64,000 bases of DNA from Charina bottae. Taxonomy: Eukaryota > Chordata > Lepidosauria > Squamata > Charinaidae. This document shows, in pieces, positions 33,791 through 45,184 of the stretch. The notes under the pieces are model-generated. The model was not told where the DNA came from. It was given only the letters and a program-made list of their open reading frames with translations, and searched no databases. Both the position numbers and the translations under genes were made by a program. The stretch covers positions 6,016,001 through 6,080,000 of the forward strand of contig JALMGJ010000019.1 in NCBI GenBank assembly GCA_023362775.1, in the 5' to 3' direction. Position 1 is the first letter of the stretch. Each line of letters opens with the position of its first letter.

Positions 33791-35164
33791 AATATTGACA
33801 TACTGTAGCCCCCAGTTTGTGTCATATATAGTACTGATAAAACCAAACTGGTTATGTCCACATATATAAGATGAAGGTTTAATCCATTTGATTCCGCTTA
33901 ATTCAATAAGTAGAGAGGGCTTCAGAATGAATAAATCATGCCTGTAACAAGCGCATGAGTAAAAGCACAAAGCTGGATCTGTGAGCCTAGAGACAGATAA
34001 CAAAAACTAGACTGTTGTCCTTCCTAAATAGTGTGAAAGGCGTGATGTGAAAGGAGGTAGTCTATGTCATTCTTTATAGAACTCAATGATAGTATCTAAC
34101 AGGAACAGAATCCCAAGAGTACTGAGGAATGCAGGGAAGCCTCAGGAAGATCATCCCCAATGTATTTTAGTTTAGAAGTCATACTGTGATTTACAATATT
34201 TTGTTTATCATTCCTATGTAACAAACCAAAAGTACATAATCTGCGACTTTACTTTGTTTGGGGGTTTTCTGCAGTTCTTTGGGGAGGAGCCCAGTGATGA
34301 TTGTAGTTGTGCATGCCAATAAAAGGAACTTTGTTGCATCTATCTCCAATTGCTTTGGTTCCTAATTTAAATGGGCATTTTCCCCATCACAATAATTTTT
34401 TTGATTATGACTCGTTCATAGAATCACTGTCACCTTGCAATTAGAAACAGAGGAATTCCCAAATATGAGTTGAGCAAGTCTGGACTTCCACCTACAGTGT
34501 GCTTTGTAGTGGTACCCTGCCAGCAAGTTGTTAAAGATTTAAAATGTACTTTTATAGCAACCTAACAAGAGGGCAGATGATATAGATAGATAGATGATAG
34601 ATAGAGAGATATGCAATGCTTGTGTGATGATCCTCGGCTAAAAAACAGCACTCCTCACACGAAACACATTGGAATCAAAAGGAATATTTTATTTCAGCTC
34701 ATGATCCAAAGCACGTTAAAACTTCAAGTAATTTACAGTTCTACAAATAGTGATTTGAATACATGTCCTCCTCCCCTTTCCTGGCAAGTTCCTCCAAGCT
34801 GCAGCCCCGCTAGTGCCTCTTTCACTTTGATTACACTGTCCGGTGTATGTGGTGCTGAATCCACATTAGTTGTCTCCCCTCCGCATGTACACTGCTTATT
34901 GCTTTCTATGGTTTGTCCACTGGATATTTCCTGGCTGGTTCCATGTCAGAATGGCACCCAAGGGGGTCATTAATGACAGCTTGGCTCATTGTAAGAGTTG
35001 ATTGGTAAGTTAGGAACAGTGCCAATTGTTGCCTGACAGACAGGCTAGCAATTTTTTAACTTTATCATTGCTCCTATTTTTAGTAAAGAGCATTTAATCA
35101 TCTGCTTTGCTCCTTCATAATTTTAAGTATATGTGGAATACTCCTTGCAATTTGTTGTTCCAAA
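33791..35164. other. Unassigned sequence
   Basis: No gene recognised. Short (GATA)n at 34577-34607. A 120-codon open frame at 34611-34973 has no motif. Confidence 0.45.
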
Positions 35165-35285
35165 GTCCAGGGGCCACAACAGAGAAGGCCGGCCATCTGG
35201 CCCATGTCTGCCAAGGTCATGCAGAGTGGGGACTCTAAGCAGGCCCTTTCTTGAGATTCCTATTGGATGAATTCATAAAAGTCAT
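35165..35285 (-). mobile_element. Possible L2-like ORF2-end scrap
   Basis: ttccaaagtccaggggccac and aacagagaaggcc are the reverse complement of codons like AFSVVAPGLW, the conserved L2-like C-terminal motif. Too short for certainty. Confidence 0.4.
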
Positions 35286-35369
35286 AGTCATCACCAGAAT
35301 TTGATGATGATTTGGTATCCAGGAAAATAATTATTCTTCACAATGTGGAGATGAACTGATATCTAAGAC

Positions 35370-35660
35370 CAATTATGCAATATATGATCACAGCAGCGAG
35401 ACTTGTATATGCACAAAATTGGAAAAATCAGATTACACCTACGATACAAGACTGGATGTTAAAAGTGATGGATATGGCAGAAAATGATAAATTGACATGT
35501 TTATTAAAAGAAAATTCAAATTATTACTTTCTTAAAGAGTGGAAACCATTAACGGACTATTTGCAAAATGCAGGAGGTGCAAAGCTTATATGGGGATTTG
35601 AACACTAAAATATATATAAATTGATATATTAGACAAGAAATGTTTTTCAATGTTATATAT
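35370..35660 (+). mobile_element. L1 LINE ORF2 C-terminal fragment
   Basis: Translation MITAARLVYAQNWKNQITPT and DWMLKVMDMAENDKLTCLLK matches the end of the L1 ORF2 at 38.1 kb (TAARIKYAQYWK, WIIKVMDLMQSDKLTNLIK). Followed by an A/T-rich 3' UTR to perhaps 35900. 5'-truncated. Confidence 0.85.
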
Positions 35661-35965
35661 AGTTCTAGCATGTAAGATAAACTCTTTAAATTACTACGAC
35701 CAGAGATAAATCGGAAGTTGACTAATTTCTATGTTTCATCTCTCTCTTTTTCTTCTTTGCTTTAGTACACTTTTTCTCTTCTTTCTTTGATTTGTATTTG
35801 TATTTCTTTTTCCTTTTCAACTTTTATATCTGTATATTTAAAACTCAATAATATATATATAGGATTCACTGTAGACTTAAAGGCACAAATATATATTTTT
35901 AAAAATCTCAACCCTGATTATTCACTTGGTGGATGACTTTTTCTGAGACATAGACAGGAGGACCA

Positions 35966-36010
35966 CCTCCCTCCCTCCCTCCCTCCCTCCCTCTCTCTTT
36001 CTCTCTCTTA
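35966..36010. repeat. (CCCT)n/(CT)n low-complexity tract
   Basis: ctccctccctccctccctcc followed by ctctctctttctctctct. Confidence 0.93.
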
Positions 36011-37802
36011 TTTTTATTAAAGGTTTTAAAAGCAATAAGAACTAATACAAACTGAATTAGAACAGAGAAATTAAAAAGAAAGAAATAACAGAAAAAGCTA
36101 AAAGTGCAATAAGAAAATAAAATAAATGAAGATAGAAAAAAAGAGATACGTAGATATAAAGAAAGGTATAAAGATATAAAGAAGTAGCTTCCTATATTCT
36201 TCATAGCAGTTGTATGTTCAATTATATTTTAATCTCTCTCTCTAAAGTTACATCATGACTCTCTTCTTTCTATAATCTATCCTGTTTAATCATCAAACCC
36301 ATAAATCACAAGTTCATTTTTTTTTTCATTTTTACGCAAAAAGTCCATAAGGGGTTTCCAGTCACCAATAAATGCAGATATTGTCCTTTCTCTAATCAAA
36401 GAAGTCAATTTGTCCAACTCAGCAAGTTCTATCAATTTCATCAACCATTCCTTCATGGTGGGTCATGCCGAATCTTTCCATCTTTGAGCATATACTGTAG
36501 TAATTTAGCTGCAGTAATCATATTTTGAAATAATCTTCCATAGCTTTTTTCTAACTGTTTGTCCATCAATACTAAAAGGAAAAGTTCTGGCTTCAATTGA
36601 ATATTAATCTTTAAAATCCTCTGTATCAATGTATGTATTTGAATCCACTTCTTTTTAGCGTTTTTACATGCCCACCAAGCATGATAAAATGTCCCTTCAT
36701 GCTAACCCATTTCCAACATACATTTGAAGTGCCTTTATACATTCTAGATAATTTATTTGCTGTCATGTACCAACAATACATCATTTTTTAAAAATTCTCT
36801 TTAAGATCATAACATAATGTAAATTTCAATCCTTTTAACCACAGACTGTATTTTCCCATTTTCCCCATTGTATATTATAACCAAAATTCTTAGCCCACTT
36901 TATCATACATTCTTTAACCTGTTCTTCCTCTGTTTCAACTTTCAATAAAAGTTTATACATTTTAGCAATTACATGTTCATCATTGGTGCACAATTGTACT
37001 TCAAATTCTGTCTTACTCTGCTCCATACCATTTATCCATTTTGAATCATTCTGATAACTGTAAATGGGAACACCATTGACAACTATATCCTTCTGCTATT
37101 AGTTGCTCTCTTGATTTAATTTTATATTCCCCTTGACTTTCCAATAACTCCTGGTACATTTGTCTTTGTCTGCTGTTTCTCTTCTATGGAATGCTTCTTG
37201 TGCTGAGATCCACAGAGGTGTTTTTGGGCACAGCCTGTTTATAATTATTACATATTCTCAATATGGCACATCTAATAAAATGATTTTTAATATCCACATT
37301 AATTTTAACTTTATCATACCATAAGTATCCATGCCATTCAAATCTCAGGTGGTGACCTTCTAACTATAAAAGTCTCTTGTTTCTCAGCAATATGCATTCT
37401 TTCCACCAGACCAAACAACAAGCTGAAAGATACAATTTCAAATCTGGTAAATCCAGTCCACCTCTTTCCTTTGCATCTTGTAACACTTTATATTTAATTC
37501 AAGGTTTTTTTCCCCCTTGCCATACAAATTTAGATATATATTTTTGCTATTGCTTAAATGGTACATCAGTTGTCAAAGCAGGTATTGTCTTAAACAAAAA
37601 CATCATTCTAGGCAAAACTAGAATGGCAAAAACATTCATTTTTTGTCATAGAAATTCTCCCTAACACTGACGGTTTCATTTTTTTCCATCTTAACTTTTT
37701 TCTCAATCTTAAAACCAGTTTCCTCCATTCCTGTTGACTCTGATATCCTTCTGGGAAGTTCAGATGCCATTGCACTTCAAAGCAATGTTTTATGATACTT
37801 CT
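36011..37802 (-). mobile_element. Older L1 LINE fragment (ORF2 C-terminal half)
   Basis: Minus-strand translation shows pieces of L1 ORF2: an equivalent of KIYKTLL..MKKWEENLG at 36835-37026 (KMYKLLLKVETEEEQVKECM, IKWAKNFGYN), WERMHIAEKQ at about 37385, and PSVLGRISMTKNE at about 37650. It has many stops and frameshifts and is clearly older than the L1 that split it at 37803. Its 5' limit and its relation to 40041-40235 are unclear. Confidence 0.75.
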
Positions 37803-38015
37803 TTTTTTTTTTCCGATATTTTTTATTATTGCATTTAACATAAAACATAAACCAAACATATAATACATAACAATGAACATATATAACACATAGCAACAAA
37901 CAAACAAAAAATTTCTTGTAAATACTCGATTTACAGTTTTCTCTTCTTATACCTCTTTTTTTTTCTTCTTTTCGGCCCTTCTTTATTTGTACTTTTTTTA
38001 TTATTGTTATTATTG

Positions 38016-38050
<35 letters not shown>

Positions 38051-40024
38051 TGTTCTCTATTTAATGTTATATTCTTTTTGAATATATTTTATGAAGGGGT
38101 CCCATGTTTCATTATACTTCCTCATTTCTTTTCCTTTTATTAAATTTGTTAATTTGTCTGATTGCATTAAATCCATTACTTTTATAATCCATTCTTCTTT
38201 TGTTGGAATATTTTCTTGTTTCCAGTATTGGGCGTATTTTATCCTTGCAGCTGTACTTAGATACTGAAATAAAATCTTTTGTTTTTTATTTATATTATCT
38301 TCAATTTTACCCAATAAATATAATTCTGGTCTCATTCTTATTTCTTTGTCGAATATTTTACATACATATTTATGTATTTTGACCCAATATTTTTTTGCTT
38401 TTTCACATAGCCACCATACATGGTAGAAAGAACCCCTTTTCTTTTTGCATTTCCAACATAAAATAGAGTTACTCATTTTTGATTTAAATAATACCTCAGG
38501 AGACATGTACCATCTAAAAATCATTTTATATATGTTTTCTCTTAAATCATTACTTAAAGTAAATTTTATATTTTTGACCCAGATTTCTTGCCAATCTTCA
38601 TATTTAATTTCAATTCCTAAATTTTCCTCCCATTTTTTCATGTATTTTTTAATTTTTATGTCCTTGGTTTTCATTTCCAGTAATGTTTTATAGATTTTAG
38701 AGATTAAATGTTCTTCCTCTTTTTTTAATATATTATCCCAATTATTTTCTATTTTTGTAAATTGATAATTTTTTTCGTCTATTTTATATTGCTCTTTTAA
38801 TTGGAAATATGTAAACCAATGACATATTATATTTTCATTTTCTAGTTCTTCCCTTGTTTTAAGTTTCTGAGTATTTCCTTCAAATTTTAACAAATTTTTA
38901 TATCTTATATATTCTTTTTTATCTTGACTCCCTAATCTGGTACATGCCTCTTGGGTTGACACCCATAGTGGAAGATTTGGTAATAGTGTTTTTTTGTATT
39001 TGTTCCAAATATTTAGCAAGGATTTTCTTATTATGTGGTTATTAAATGCCTTATGTATTTTGCTTTTATTATACCACATGTAACCGTGCCAACCATATCT
39101 ATTGTCATGTCCTTCTAAATTCAGTAATTTTTCATTTTCTAGTTTTATCCAATCTTTAATCCATATTAGGCCACATGTTTCATAATATAATTTAAGGTCT
39201 GGCATTGCTAATCCCCCTCTATCTTTTGTGTCTTGTAAATATTTTAATTTTATTCTAGGTTTTTTCTTTTGCCATATAAATTTGGATATTTCTTTTTGCC
39301 ATTTTATAAAAACTTGGTTTTTAATCATAATCGGGATTGTTTGGAACAAATACAAAAATCTTGGTAGTATATTCATTTTTATTGTAGCAATTCTCCCCAG
39401 TAATGATAACTGTAGATTTGCCCATTGTTCAAGATCTTTTTTAATTTCTTTCCATAAATTTTCATAGTTATTTTTATACAAATCTAAGTTGTTATCTGTT
39501 AGTTGTATTCCTAAATATTTTAATTTTCTGACATTTTGAAATCCTGTTATTTGTTCTAATTGACTTTTTTCTTCTTTTGTCATATTTAAATTTATCATTT
39601 TGGTTTTCTGTATATTAATTTTAAATCCTGATAAATCGCCATATTCTTGTAATTTTAAAATTAATTTTTCTATTGTATTTCTTGGGTTTTGTATTGTTAT
39701 TACTAGATCATCTGCGAACGCCTTTAGTTTATGATTATCCTGTTTTACCTTGATCCCTTCTATATTTTGATCTTTCCTGATTTCATCCAGTAATACTTCT
39801 AGAACCAATATGAATAATAATGGTGAAATGGGACAGCCTTGCCTTGTGCCTTTTGTTATTGTACATTCTTGGGTTTCTTCTTCGTTTACCATTATTCTTG
39901 CTTTTTGAGTTTTACATATTGCTCTTATTGATTTTATAAATTTTTCCCCAAAGTTTCTATTTTCTAGTATTTTAAACATAAATTCCCAATTAACGTTATC
40001 GAAAGCTTTCTCCACATCTAGAAA
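37803..40024 (-). mobile_element. Young 5'-truncated L1 LINE with 16-bp TSD
   Basis: Insertion flanked by perfect direct repeats gttttatgatacttct (37787-37802 and 40025-40040), with a poly(A) tail (T-run at 37802-37812 on the plus strand). On the minus strand it begins inside the RT (FLDVEKAFD..), carries the ORF2 end, then a 3' UTR with (AAT)n and an A-rich tail. This is a standard target-primed insertion into older L1-like sequence. Confidence 0.95.
38057..40015 (-). pseudogene. L1 ORF2 C-terminal 650 residues (RT palm to C-terminus)
   Basis: Uninterrupted frame of about 652 codons from a methionine-like entry into the RT, truncated upstream by the insertion event itself. Motifs: VEKAFDNVNWEF (RT block with catalytic D), GTRQGCPISPLLFIL (about residues 56-70), KAFADDLVITI with FADD at 100-103, and FKINIQKTKM. 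The L1 thumb and C-terminal region includes LSLLGRIATIKMNILP, KDRGGLAMPDLKLYY and a CWKCKKKRGSFYHVWWLC zinc-knuckle-like cluster near residue 540. Ends KYIQKEYNIK. It lacks the endonuclease and first RT blocks, so it is not a working enzyme despite being open. Lysine/asparagine-rich, AT-biased coding as in squamate L1s. Confidence 0.93.
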
Positions 40025-40040
40025 GTTTTATGATACTTCT

Positions 40041-41334
40041 GATATCTTTTGACTGAATTCTATCAGAAGTCTGGGATAAAAAATACTGTTCAGAGATTTG
40101 GCCTCTGTCTGTGGCTCCTTCTGGACTCTTTATATCCCCAATGTTCTTCAGTATTGATGTGACTGTGCTGGGAGAAGTATAACTAGTACTTACAACCTGT
40201 TGTTTAGCTGTATGATACAATAAGTTGACCCACAAAGATGAGGCTCAGTCTACGTAAGATAAAGGCTATGCAGATCAGTAAGCAGAGTATGCAGGAATTG
40301 TGAGAAGCCTGTTCTGGATAGCACTGCATGTTTTCTGAACAATGAGGTATGCAATTTGAGAGTGTTCTTGGAGCCAACATTGTCCTTAGATCAGCCAATG
40401 AATGCTGTAACTAGGACAACATTCAACCAGCCTTGGAAGGTGTATCAATTGTTCAGACATTCAGAAATGTTCCTGCACTGGGGATGGTGTTTGTTTCTGT
40501 TTTTCTTGGGACATGATGAAACTAACACATTGAACTTGGGGATGTACTTTGCTTATCATATTGTACCCATCCTATATCAATGGTACTGGTTTTCAGTTGA
40601 CTCTGTGGCTGAATGGAAGCTCTACATTATTTATGATCTCAGCAGAAAGTCAGACCTGTTCCATCTTGCCTGCTTGGGACTGGTTAAGCAGGGAAAGGAC
40701 TGGTAAGCATTTGGATGAGAGATTGTGTCAGGATGAGTTGCTCTGATGGACTTGGCATGATACAATGATTTCAAGGTCAACTTTGTTTGTTTGTTTGTTT
40801 GTTTTGTTTTGCCTGTGGACCTAAATCAAGCTCAGTGTAATGTAGATACCAAGAAGCTTCATGTCTAATTAAAACACCTATGTCTAGCTATAAACATGTA
40901 AAAGGGCAGAAGCATTAAGTAATGGAGGAGAAGGTTTGTAACATTCCTAGAGTTGATTTTATATGGCCTGGTCTTGCGATGACATGTGTCTCAAGGAGGA
41001 GACACCTGCAGTTGGAGATCCAGCACAAGCGAGCAGTACCCACGGGAGATTTGACTGACGGAAGGGGCTGCAGTTTTTGGAGGACAGATCAGATGTCAAG
41101 AAGGACAGCTTGACATAGGTGCAGGAATCCCAGAAGCTCAGCAAATAGCTGTTTGTCTTTTGCCTGTTCTCTTCCCTAGGATAGAAACAAGCCCAAGAGT
41201 GAAAGCACAGAAAGAAACTGCATAAATGAAAGAGGGATTGAAACAGATAAGACACTATAAAAAGCTCCATCTGAAATTGTCTGTGGAGAACTGTGTATGT
41301 ATAGTTTGTTAAGCTAAGACCACTGTATATATTT
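40041..41334. other. Unassigned sequence, first part possibly older L1 flank
   Basis: 40041-40235 continues the sequence split by the young L1. It is open on the minus strand (SILKNIGDIKSPEGATDRGQ), but I cannot place it in L1. The rest shows no gene: a 116-codon frame at 40356-40706 lacks motifs. (GTTT)n at 40785-40808. A TATA-like ctataaaaagc occurs at 41257. Confidence 0.4.
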
Positions 41335-41845
41335 TGGATGCGGATGGCTCAGCAGGTTAAACAGCTGAGCTGTAGGCTGCCGATCAGCAGGTCAGCAGTT
41401 CGAACCCCGCGTGACGAGGTGAGCGCTCGTCACTAAGTCCTAGCTCCTGTCAACCCAGCAGTTCGAAAACTTAGCAAGTACTGTAGATAAAATGGGTACC
41501 ACCTTAAGTGGGAGAATTTGCAGGCGTCCTGTCGGGAGCCGTTCCACCGGAGGAAAAAGAGCGGAGGAAGATTGAATTGTGCCGGTGAAGACAGACCCGG
41601 AAGTGACATCAACAGGACGTCAGCAGCCGGCTCAAGGCATCCTGGGAATTGTAGTCCAGAGCCTTAGAAGAGCTGGTTCCCTTACCCCCTCTCCTGGTGC
41701 GCGGGTTAATTACACTTGGTGATATTGTATAATGATAAAATGTAAGTATATAGATATGTATGTAAACCGCCTAGAGTCCTCCGTTAGGGAGGGGATAGGC
41801 GGGGTATAAATAACACTATAAATAAATAAATAAATAAAAATAAAT
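41335..41845 (+). mobile_element. About 490-bp tRNA-SINE with L2-type 3' end, copy 2
   Basis: Head ggatggctcagcaggttaaa, B box agcagttcgaaccccgcgtg, body with aggacgtcagcagccggctc and cctgggaattgtagtccaga, and terminus gtaaaccgcctagagtcctc / gaggggataggcggggtata then an (AAAT)n tail. Same architecture as 21247-21737. The 3' part also occurs alone at 55440-55510. Confidence 0.85.
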
Positions 41846-42238
41846 ATCACTGTAAATAGAGAAGAATGACATAAGCAGTTTGGAAAATTCCTTTTTCCCA
41901 CCCTCCACAGAGAGCCCCAAGAAATTCCAAGATTTTCAAATAAACTGGAAAGTTTAAAAAGTGTCAGAAGAAGGTGATTCCATGAAAACAGCATGGCTGT
42001 ACATACATGGGTCCATGTAGTCATGTCTTTACTTCTTTAAATTACTTAGGATGAGGGTATTGGAAATGTTACTTCCTTCCATAAATATCTGAACACAGGT
42101 TGAGATTATCATCAGATGCTTATTATATTTCCCACACTAAAGACAATGTTTGGGTGAAAGCAGTTCAGTTATGACATTCTCTCTTGAGGAAGGTTTCACT
42201 GAGGTGATTGCCTCCTAAATATTGTACAAGGGCTTAGG
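41846..42238. other. Unassigned sequence
   Basis: No feature recognised. Confidence 0.45.
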
Positions 42239-42246
42239 GGCAAAGG

Positions 42247-42699
42247 TAGGCTGACCATATTTCCTTGAGACAAAATTGGACATTGGGATGGCAAAACGGG
42301 ATGGGGTCTTATGTAATATTCCATATTCATGAAAAAGACAGGGGTCCCCGCCTCCGGTTCACGTGATTGGCTCCCGCCTGCAAACCCCACCCCCCCACTC
42401 CACATGATTGGCTCCCGTCTGCAAACCTTGCCCCCTGGTCCGCACGATTGGCTCCCACCTGGCCAATTGCCCTCCTCTCTGCCTCTCTGCCCTCCTTTGC
42501 CATGCATTGATAGGCGGGAGGGCTTCCTCTTCCGGGCTGCCTCCAATCAGCAGCTCTGGCTCGGATCCTCCTTCTGCACCATTCCTGCAGTGTTTGAAAA
42601 ACGGGACACAATTGAGATTTTTATCAAAACAACGGGACGGTTGAAAAATGCTAAAAAAACGGGACTGTCCCTTTCAAAACGGGACGTATGGTCAGCCTA
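42247..42699. mobile_element. Non-autonomous hAT transposon with 8-bp TSD
   Basis: 453 bp, ends taggctgaccatat and tatggtcagccta (inverted), flanked by perfect 8-bp TSD ggcaaagg (42239-42246 and 42700-42707). No transposase. The interior holds about three units (40-41 bp apart) of a GC-rich module with gattggctccc and gcaaacccc, and several acgggac repeats near the right end. Confidence 0.92.
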
Positions 42700-42742
42700 G
42701 GCAAAGGGAAAAAGAACTCCCTGTTTTTTTTTACCATGTTTT

Positions 42743-42790
42743 TCATTCATTCATTCATTCATTCATTCATTCATTCATTCATTCATTCGA
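42743..42790. repeat. (CATT)n microsatellite
   Basis: About 11 cattcatt units, adjoining a reversed LINE tail and probably grown from it. Confidence 0.95.
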
Positions 42791-42850
42791 TTTATATATC
42801 TGCCCACCTCACTTTGACATGACTCTAGGCGGCTTACAATAAAGCAGGTA
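42791..42850 (-). mobile_element. L2-like LINE 3' tail, reversed
   Basis: tttatatatctgcccacctc, actttgacatgactc and taggcggctta read on the minus strand as an L2-like terminus (gccgcctagagtc / gaggtgggcagatatataaa). Confidence 0.6.
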
Positions 42851-42949
42851 AGATACATAAAATACACAATATAAAAATCAAATAAAAATAAAAACACATA
42901 GCCGACAGGCATAATCTAACCTATAATAGTAGTGTCCTCCCAATTATTT

Positions 42950-43115
42950 AAGACCTAGCCCTTGGATTTTATACTTATTTATTGTATTTATACTGATTGT
43001 AATTTTATGTTTATAATTTTTAACTTGTGATTTTATTGTAAACCGCCCAGAGTCCCCCGGTTGGGGAAGATGGGCGGTGATATAAATTTAATAATAAATA
43101 AATAAATGAATAATA
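42950..43115 (+). mobile_element. L2-like LINE 3' end
   Basis: 3' UTR ending in the hairpin aaccgcccagagtcccc / ggggaagatgggcggt and a tail of (AATA)n. Confidence 0.8.
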
Positions 43116-43276
43116 ATGATCCACACAACCAGGAGATGGGCTCTAACCCATGCCCAGGGCAGCAGGCTTGGGCACAAACTCAAGTTTTCAGGGCCTTATG
43201 AAAGGCCAACAGGGATCTAGTCTGTTGCTCTGACCACCATCTTGGCTTTCTTTTGTCCACCCTCCCCCTTTTCCCC

Positions 43277-43335
43277 AAATGGATTTATTTATTTATTTAT
43301 TATTCAAATTTATCACTGCCCATCTCCCCCTACAG
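43277..43335 (-). mobile_element. L2-like LINE 3' tail scrap, reversed
   Basis: (attt)n then tcaaatttatcactgcccat and ctccccct; the hairpin is cut short where the solo LTR neighbourhood begins. Confidence 0.55.
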
Positions 43336-43385
43336 GATGCTGATGTTTGTTCATTTGGACAAAAGCAACAAGAGTCTGCAGATAC

Positions 43386-43627
43386 TGTCCTGTGTAGGTG
43401 CAGGAATAACACGCCGAGGCTGGGGATGTAGTCTCTAGTGTTTATTGGTACCTACATACAGAATCCTGCTAAACTGATAGTGCCCGAAGAATCCCAAAGA
43501 TATGAGTCCAACCTAGGGCAGAGCTTCCCTGAGGCGTTTGAGAAAGAAGGCCAGGCTTTCCGAGCTACGTGCTCACTTCCCTCTCAGGGGCGAGCTCCCC
43601 CCTCCGCTCTCCTGTGTCTCCCTGACA
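43386..43627 (-). mobile_element. Solo LTR (Ty3/gypsy-type) with 5-bp TSD
   Basis: 242 bp bounded by tgtcctgtgt..ctccctgaca (TG..CA with short inverted ends TGTC/GACA). Flanked by gatac at 43381-43385 and 43628-43632. On the minus strand it contains an AATAAA signal (ccaataaacactag) about 75 bp before its 3' end, as expected for an R region. The minus-strand start TGTCAG also matches the LTR at 50825. LTR-LTR recombination presumably removed the interior. Confidence 0.82.
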
Positions 43628-43639
43628 GATACCCTCTGT

Positions 43640-43984
43640 AGGAAACAGAGACAGATTGATGAGGTCAGTCAAAACCAACCTGGCTATGGCATAATTGGAA
43701 CAATTTAATGGCTGAGGATGGGGGTCTTGAATGGGACAATGGACAATTAATTAGTGGCCATCTTTTTTTGGACCAAAAAAAAAAAAAAAAAAACTGTTGA
43801 CACAAAATGTTGTTTGTGAGAGATGTGCCTGAATAAATGAATAAAAATGTATATTTTTGAAGCATGTATTTTGTTGTATATACAGTAGAAAGGGGTAATT
43901 GTGTTTCATTTGGGAAATTTATTTTTGATGAAACTTACAGGGGGTAAATGCTGTAAGAAAGAGTCCCATCTAGAAGAGGGAGAA
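43640..43984. other. Unassigned sequence with a poly(A) run
   Basis: A19-type run at about 43776-43794; otherwise nothing recognised. Confidence 0.4.
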
Positions 43985-44110
43985 GCAGCCAAGGAGTTTC
44001 ATCTAGTGGTTAAGGTGCTGGGTTAGCAGTAGGGAACCCAAAATTCTTAGGCATGAAGCAACTGGGTGACCTTGAGCCAGTCACTCCCTCTCAGCCCAAG
44101 GAAGAAGGCA
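43985..44110 (+). mobile_element. CORE-SINE fragment
   Basis: catctagtggttaaggtgct, then the core gggtgaccttgagccagtca and ctccctctcagccca; 3' part missing. Confidence 0.75.
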
Positions 44111-44408
44111 AGGACAAATTAATTCCAAAAATATATCCTAGAAAACTGCATGGATTTCTCCATGTAGTCACCAGGAATCAAGTCAGACTTGAATACACAC
44201 ACACACACACACCATTTTTTTACTGGATAATCCATATGATCAATTAAGTAGATTAGAAAAGTTCTGTATGAAAGTTCCAAAACGGAATGTTGCACATGAA
44301 AATGATTCCAGAAGTTTAACAAATGTTTTTTTTTATTTGGAAAGTCAATAAAATGGACTAGAGAGTTGCTATTCTGCCTGTCCTTAGAGGTAGGTTATTT
44401 CAGCTTTG
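44111..44408. other. Unassigned sequence with short (CA)n
   Basis: (AC)n at 44195-44214; nothing else recognised. Confidence 0.4.
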
Positions 44409-44545
44409 TTGTTGTTTATTCGTTCAGTCACTTCCGACTCTTCGTGACTTCATGGACCAGCCAACGCCAGAGCTTCCTGTAGGCCATCGCCATCCCCAGC
44501 TCCCCCACGGTCGAGTCCGTCACCTCCAGAATATCATCCATCCTA
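44409..44545 (-). mobile_element. BovB LINE 3' end
   Basis: Near-identical to 763-900: gttgttgtttattcgttcag, tcttcgtgacttcatggacc, ccagagcttcctgt and cctccagaatatcatccatc. Minus-strand BovB terminus. Confidence 0.8.
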
Positions 44546-45184
44546 CTAAACTAAAAAAAATTATACAGGCTTATTTGATCTTGTGGCTGGATTGGATCCT
44601 ACAGTTAAGGCTGTGACAATTGGAAAGCATGGGGTCATCCGCTGATCCCTTTTTTCCCCTCAAATCAACAGTGGCTGATGACATCCTTGATTTACAATAA
44701 CATTCTAAAAGTACTTATTTTTGAAGCAAGTACTGTGGTAATCATCTGTCACTTCTATGTAAATGTGTTTTGAATCATGGCATTTGTCATCCTTCTAACT
44801 TTCTGGGCAGACAGTGTGGTTGAGACTTTAAAAGTGAGCCTGCAGGCTACCACAGTGAAGGTTTTTATGTGCTCCATACCACAGGATGATATTTTTAAAT
44901 GCAACTTTTTATTCAATGAGGAAATTTAAAAATAGGGTTACACAGATAATGGCATGTCATTTTGTCCTTCTTGCACTTCCTCTGCCAGGCAGTTTCCTAT
45001 TGTTCAGACAGCCATTTTATTAAACTGAGACAGTAACAAGTTTAGCTCATCATGAGTTAAATACAGATCTCCTGGTTTTGCATTCAAATAGAAATTGCAG
45101 GTTTTCTTATGTTTGGTTAAGGGAATCAGGGCAATTTAAGAAGGATTTGAATTGGAATGTCACATTATTTTTCATCAGCCCAAA
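44546..45184. other. Unassigned sequence
   Basis: No feature recognised. Confidence 0.45.

Noticed and set aside
36835..37026. Independent small gene on the minus strand
   Set aside because: It aligns with the KIYKTLL..MKKWEENLG block of L1 ORF2 and is a fragment of an older L1.
40356..40706. 116-codon open frame, plus strand, as a possible host gene
   Set aside because: No domain, no start context or splice structure, and no homologous motif. Length is within chance expectation for 64 kb.
40905..41334. Possible LTR with TATA-like box
   Set aside because: No TG..CA borders, no TSD and no polypurine tract could be found.
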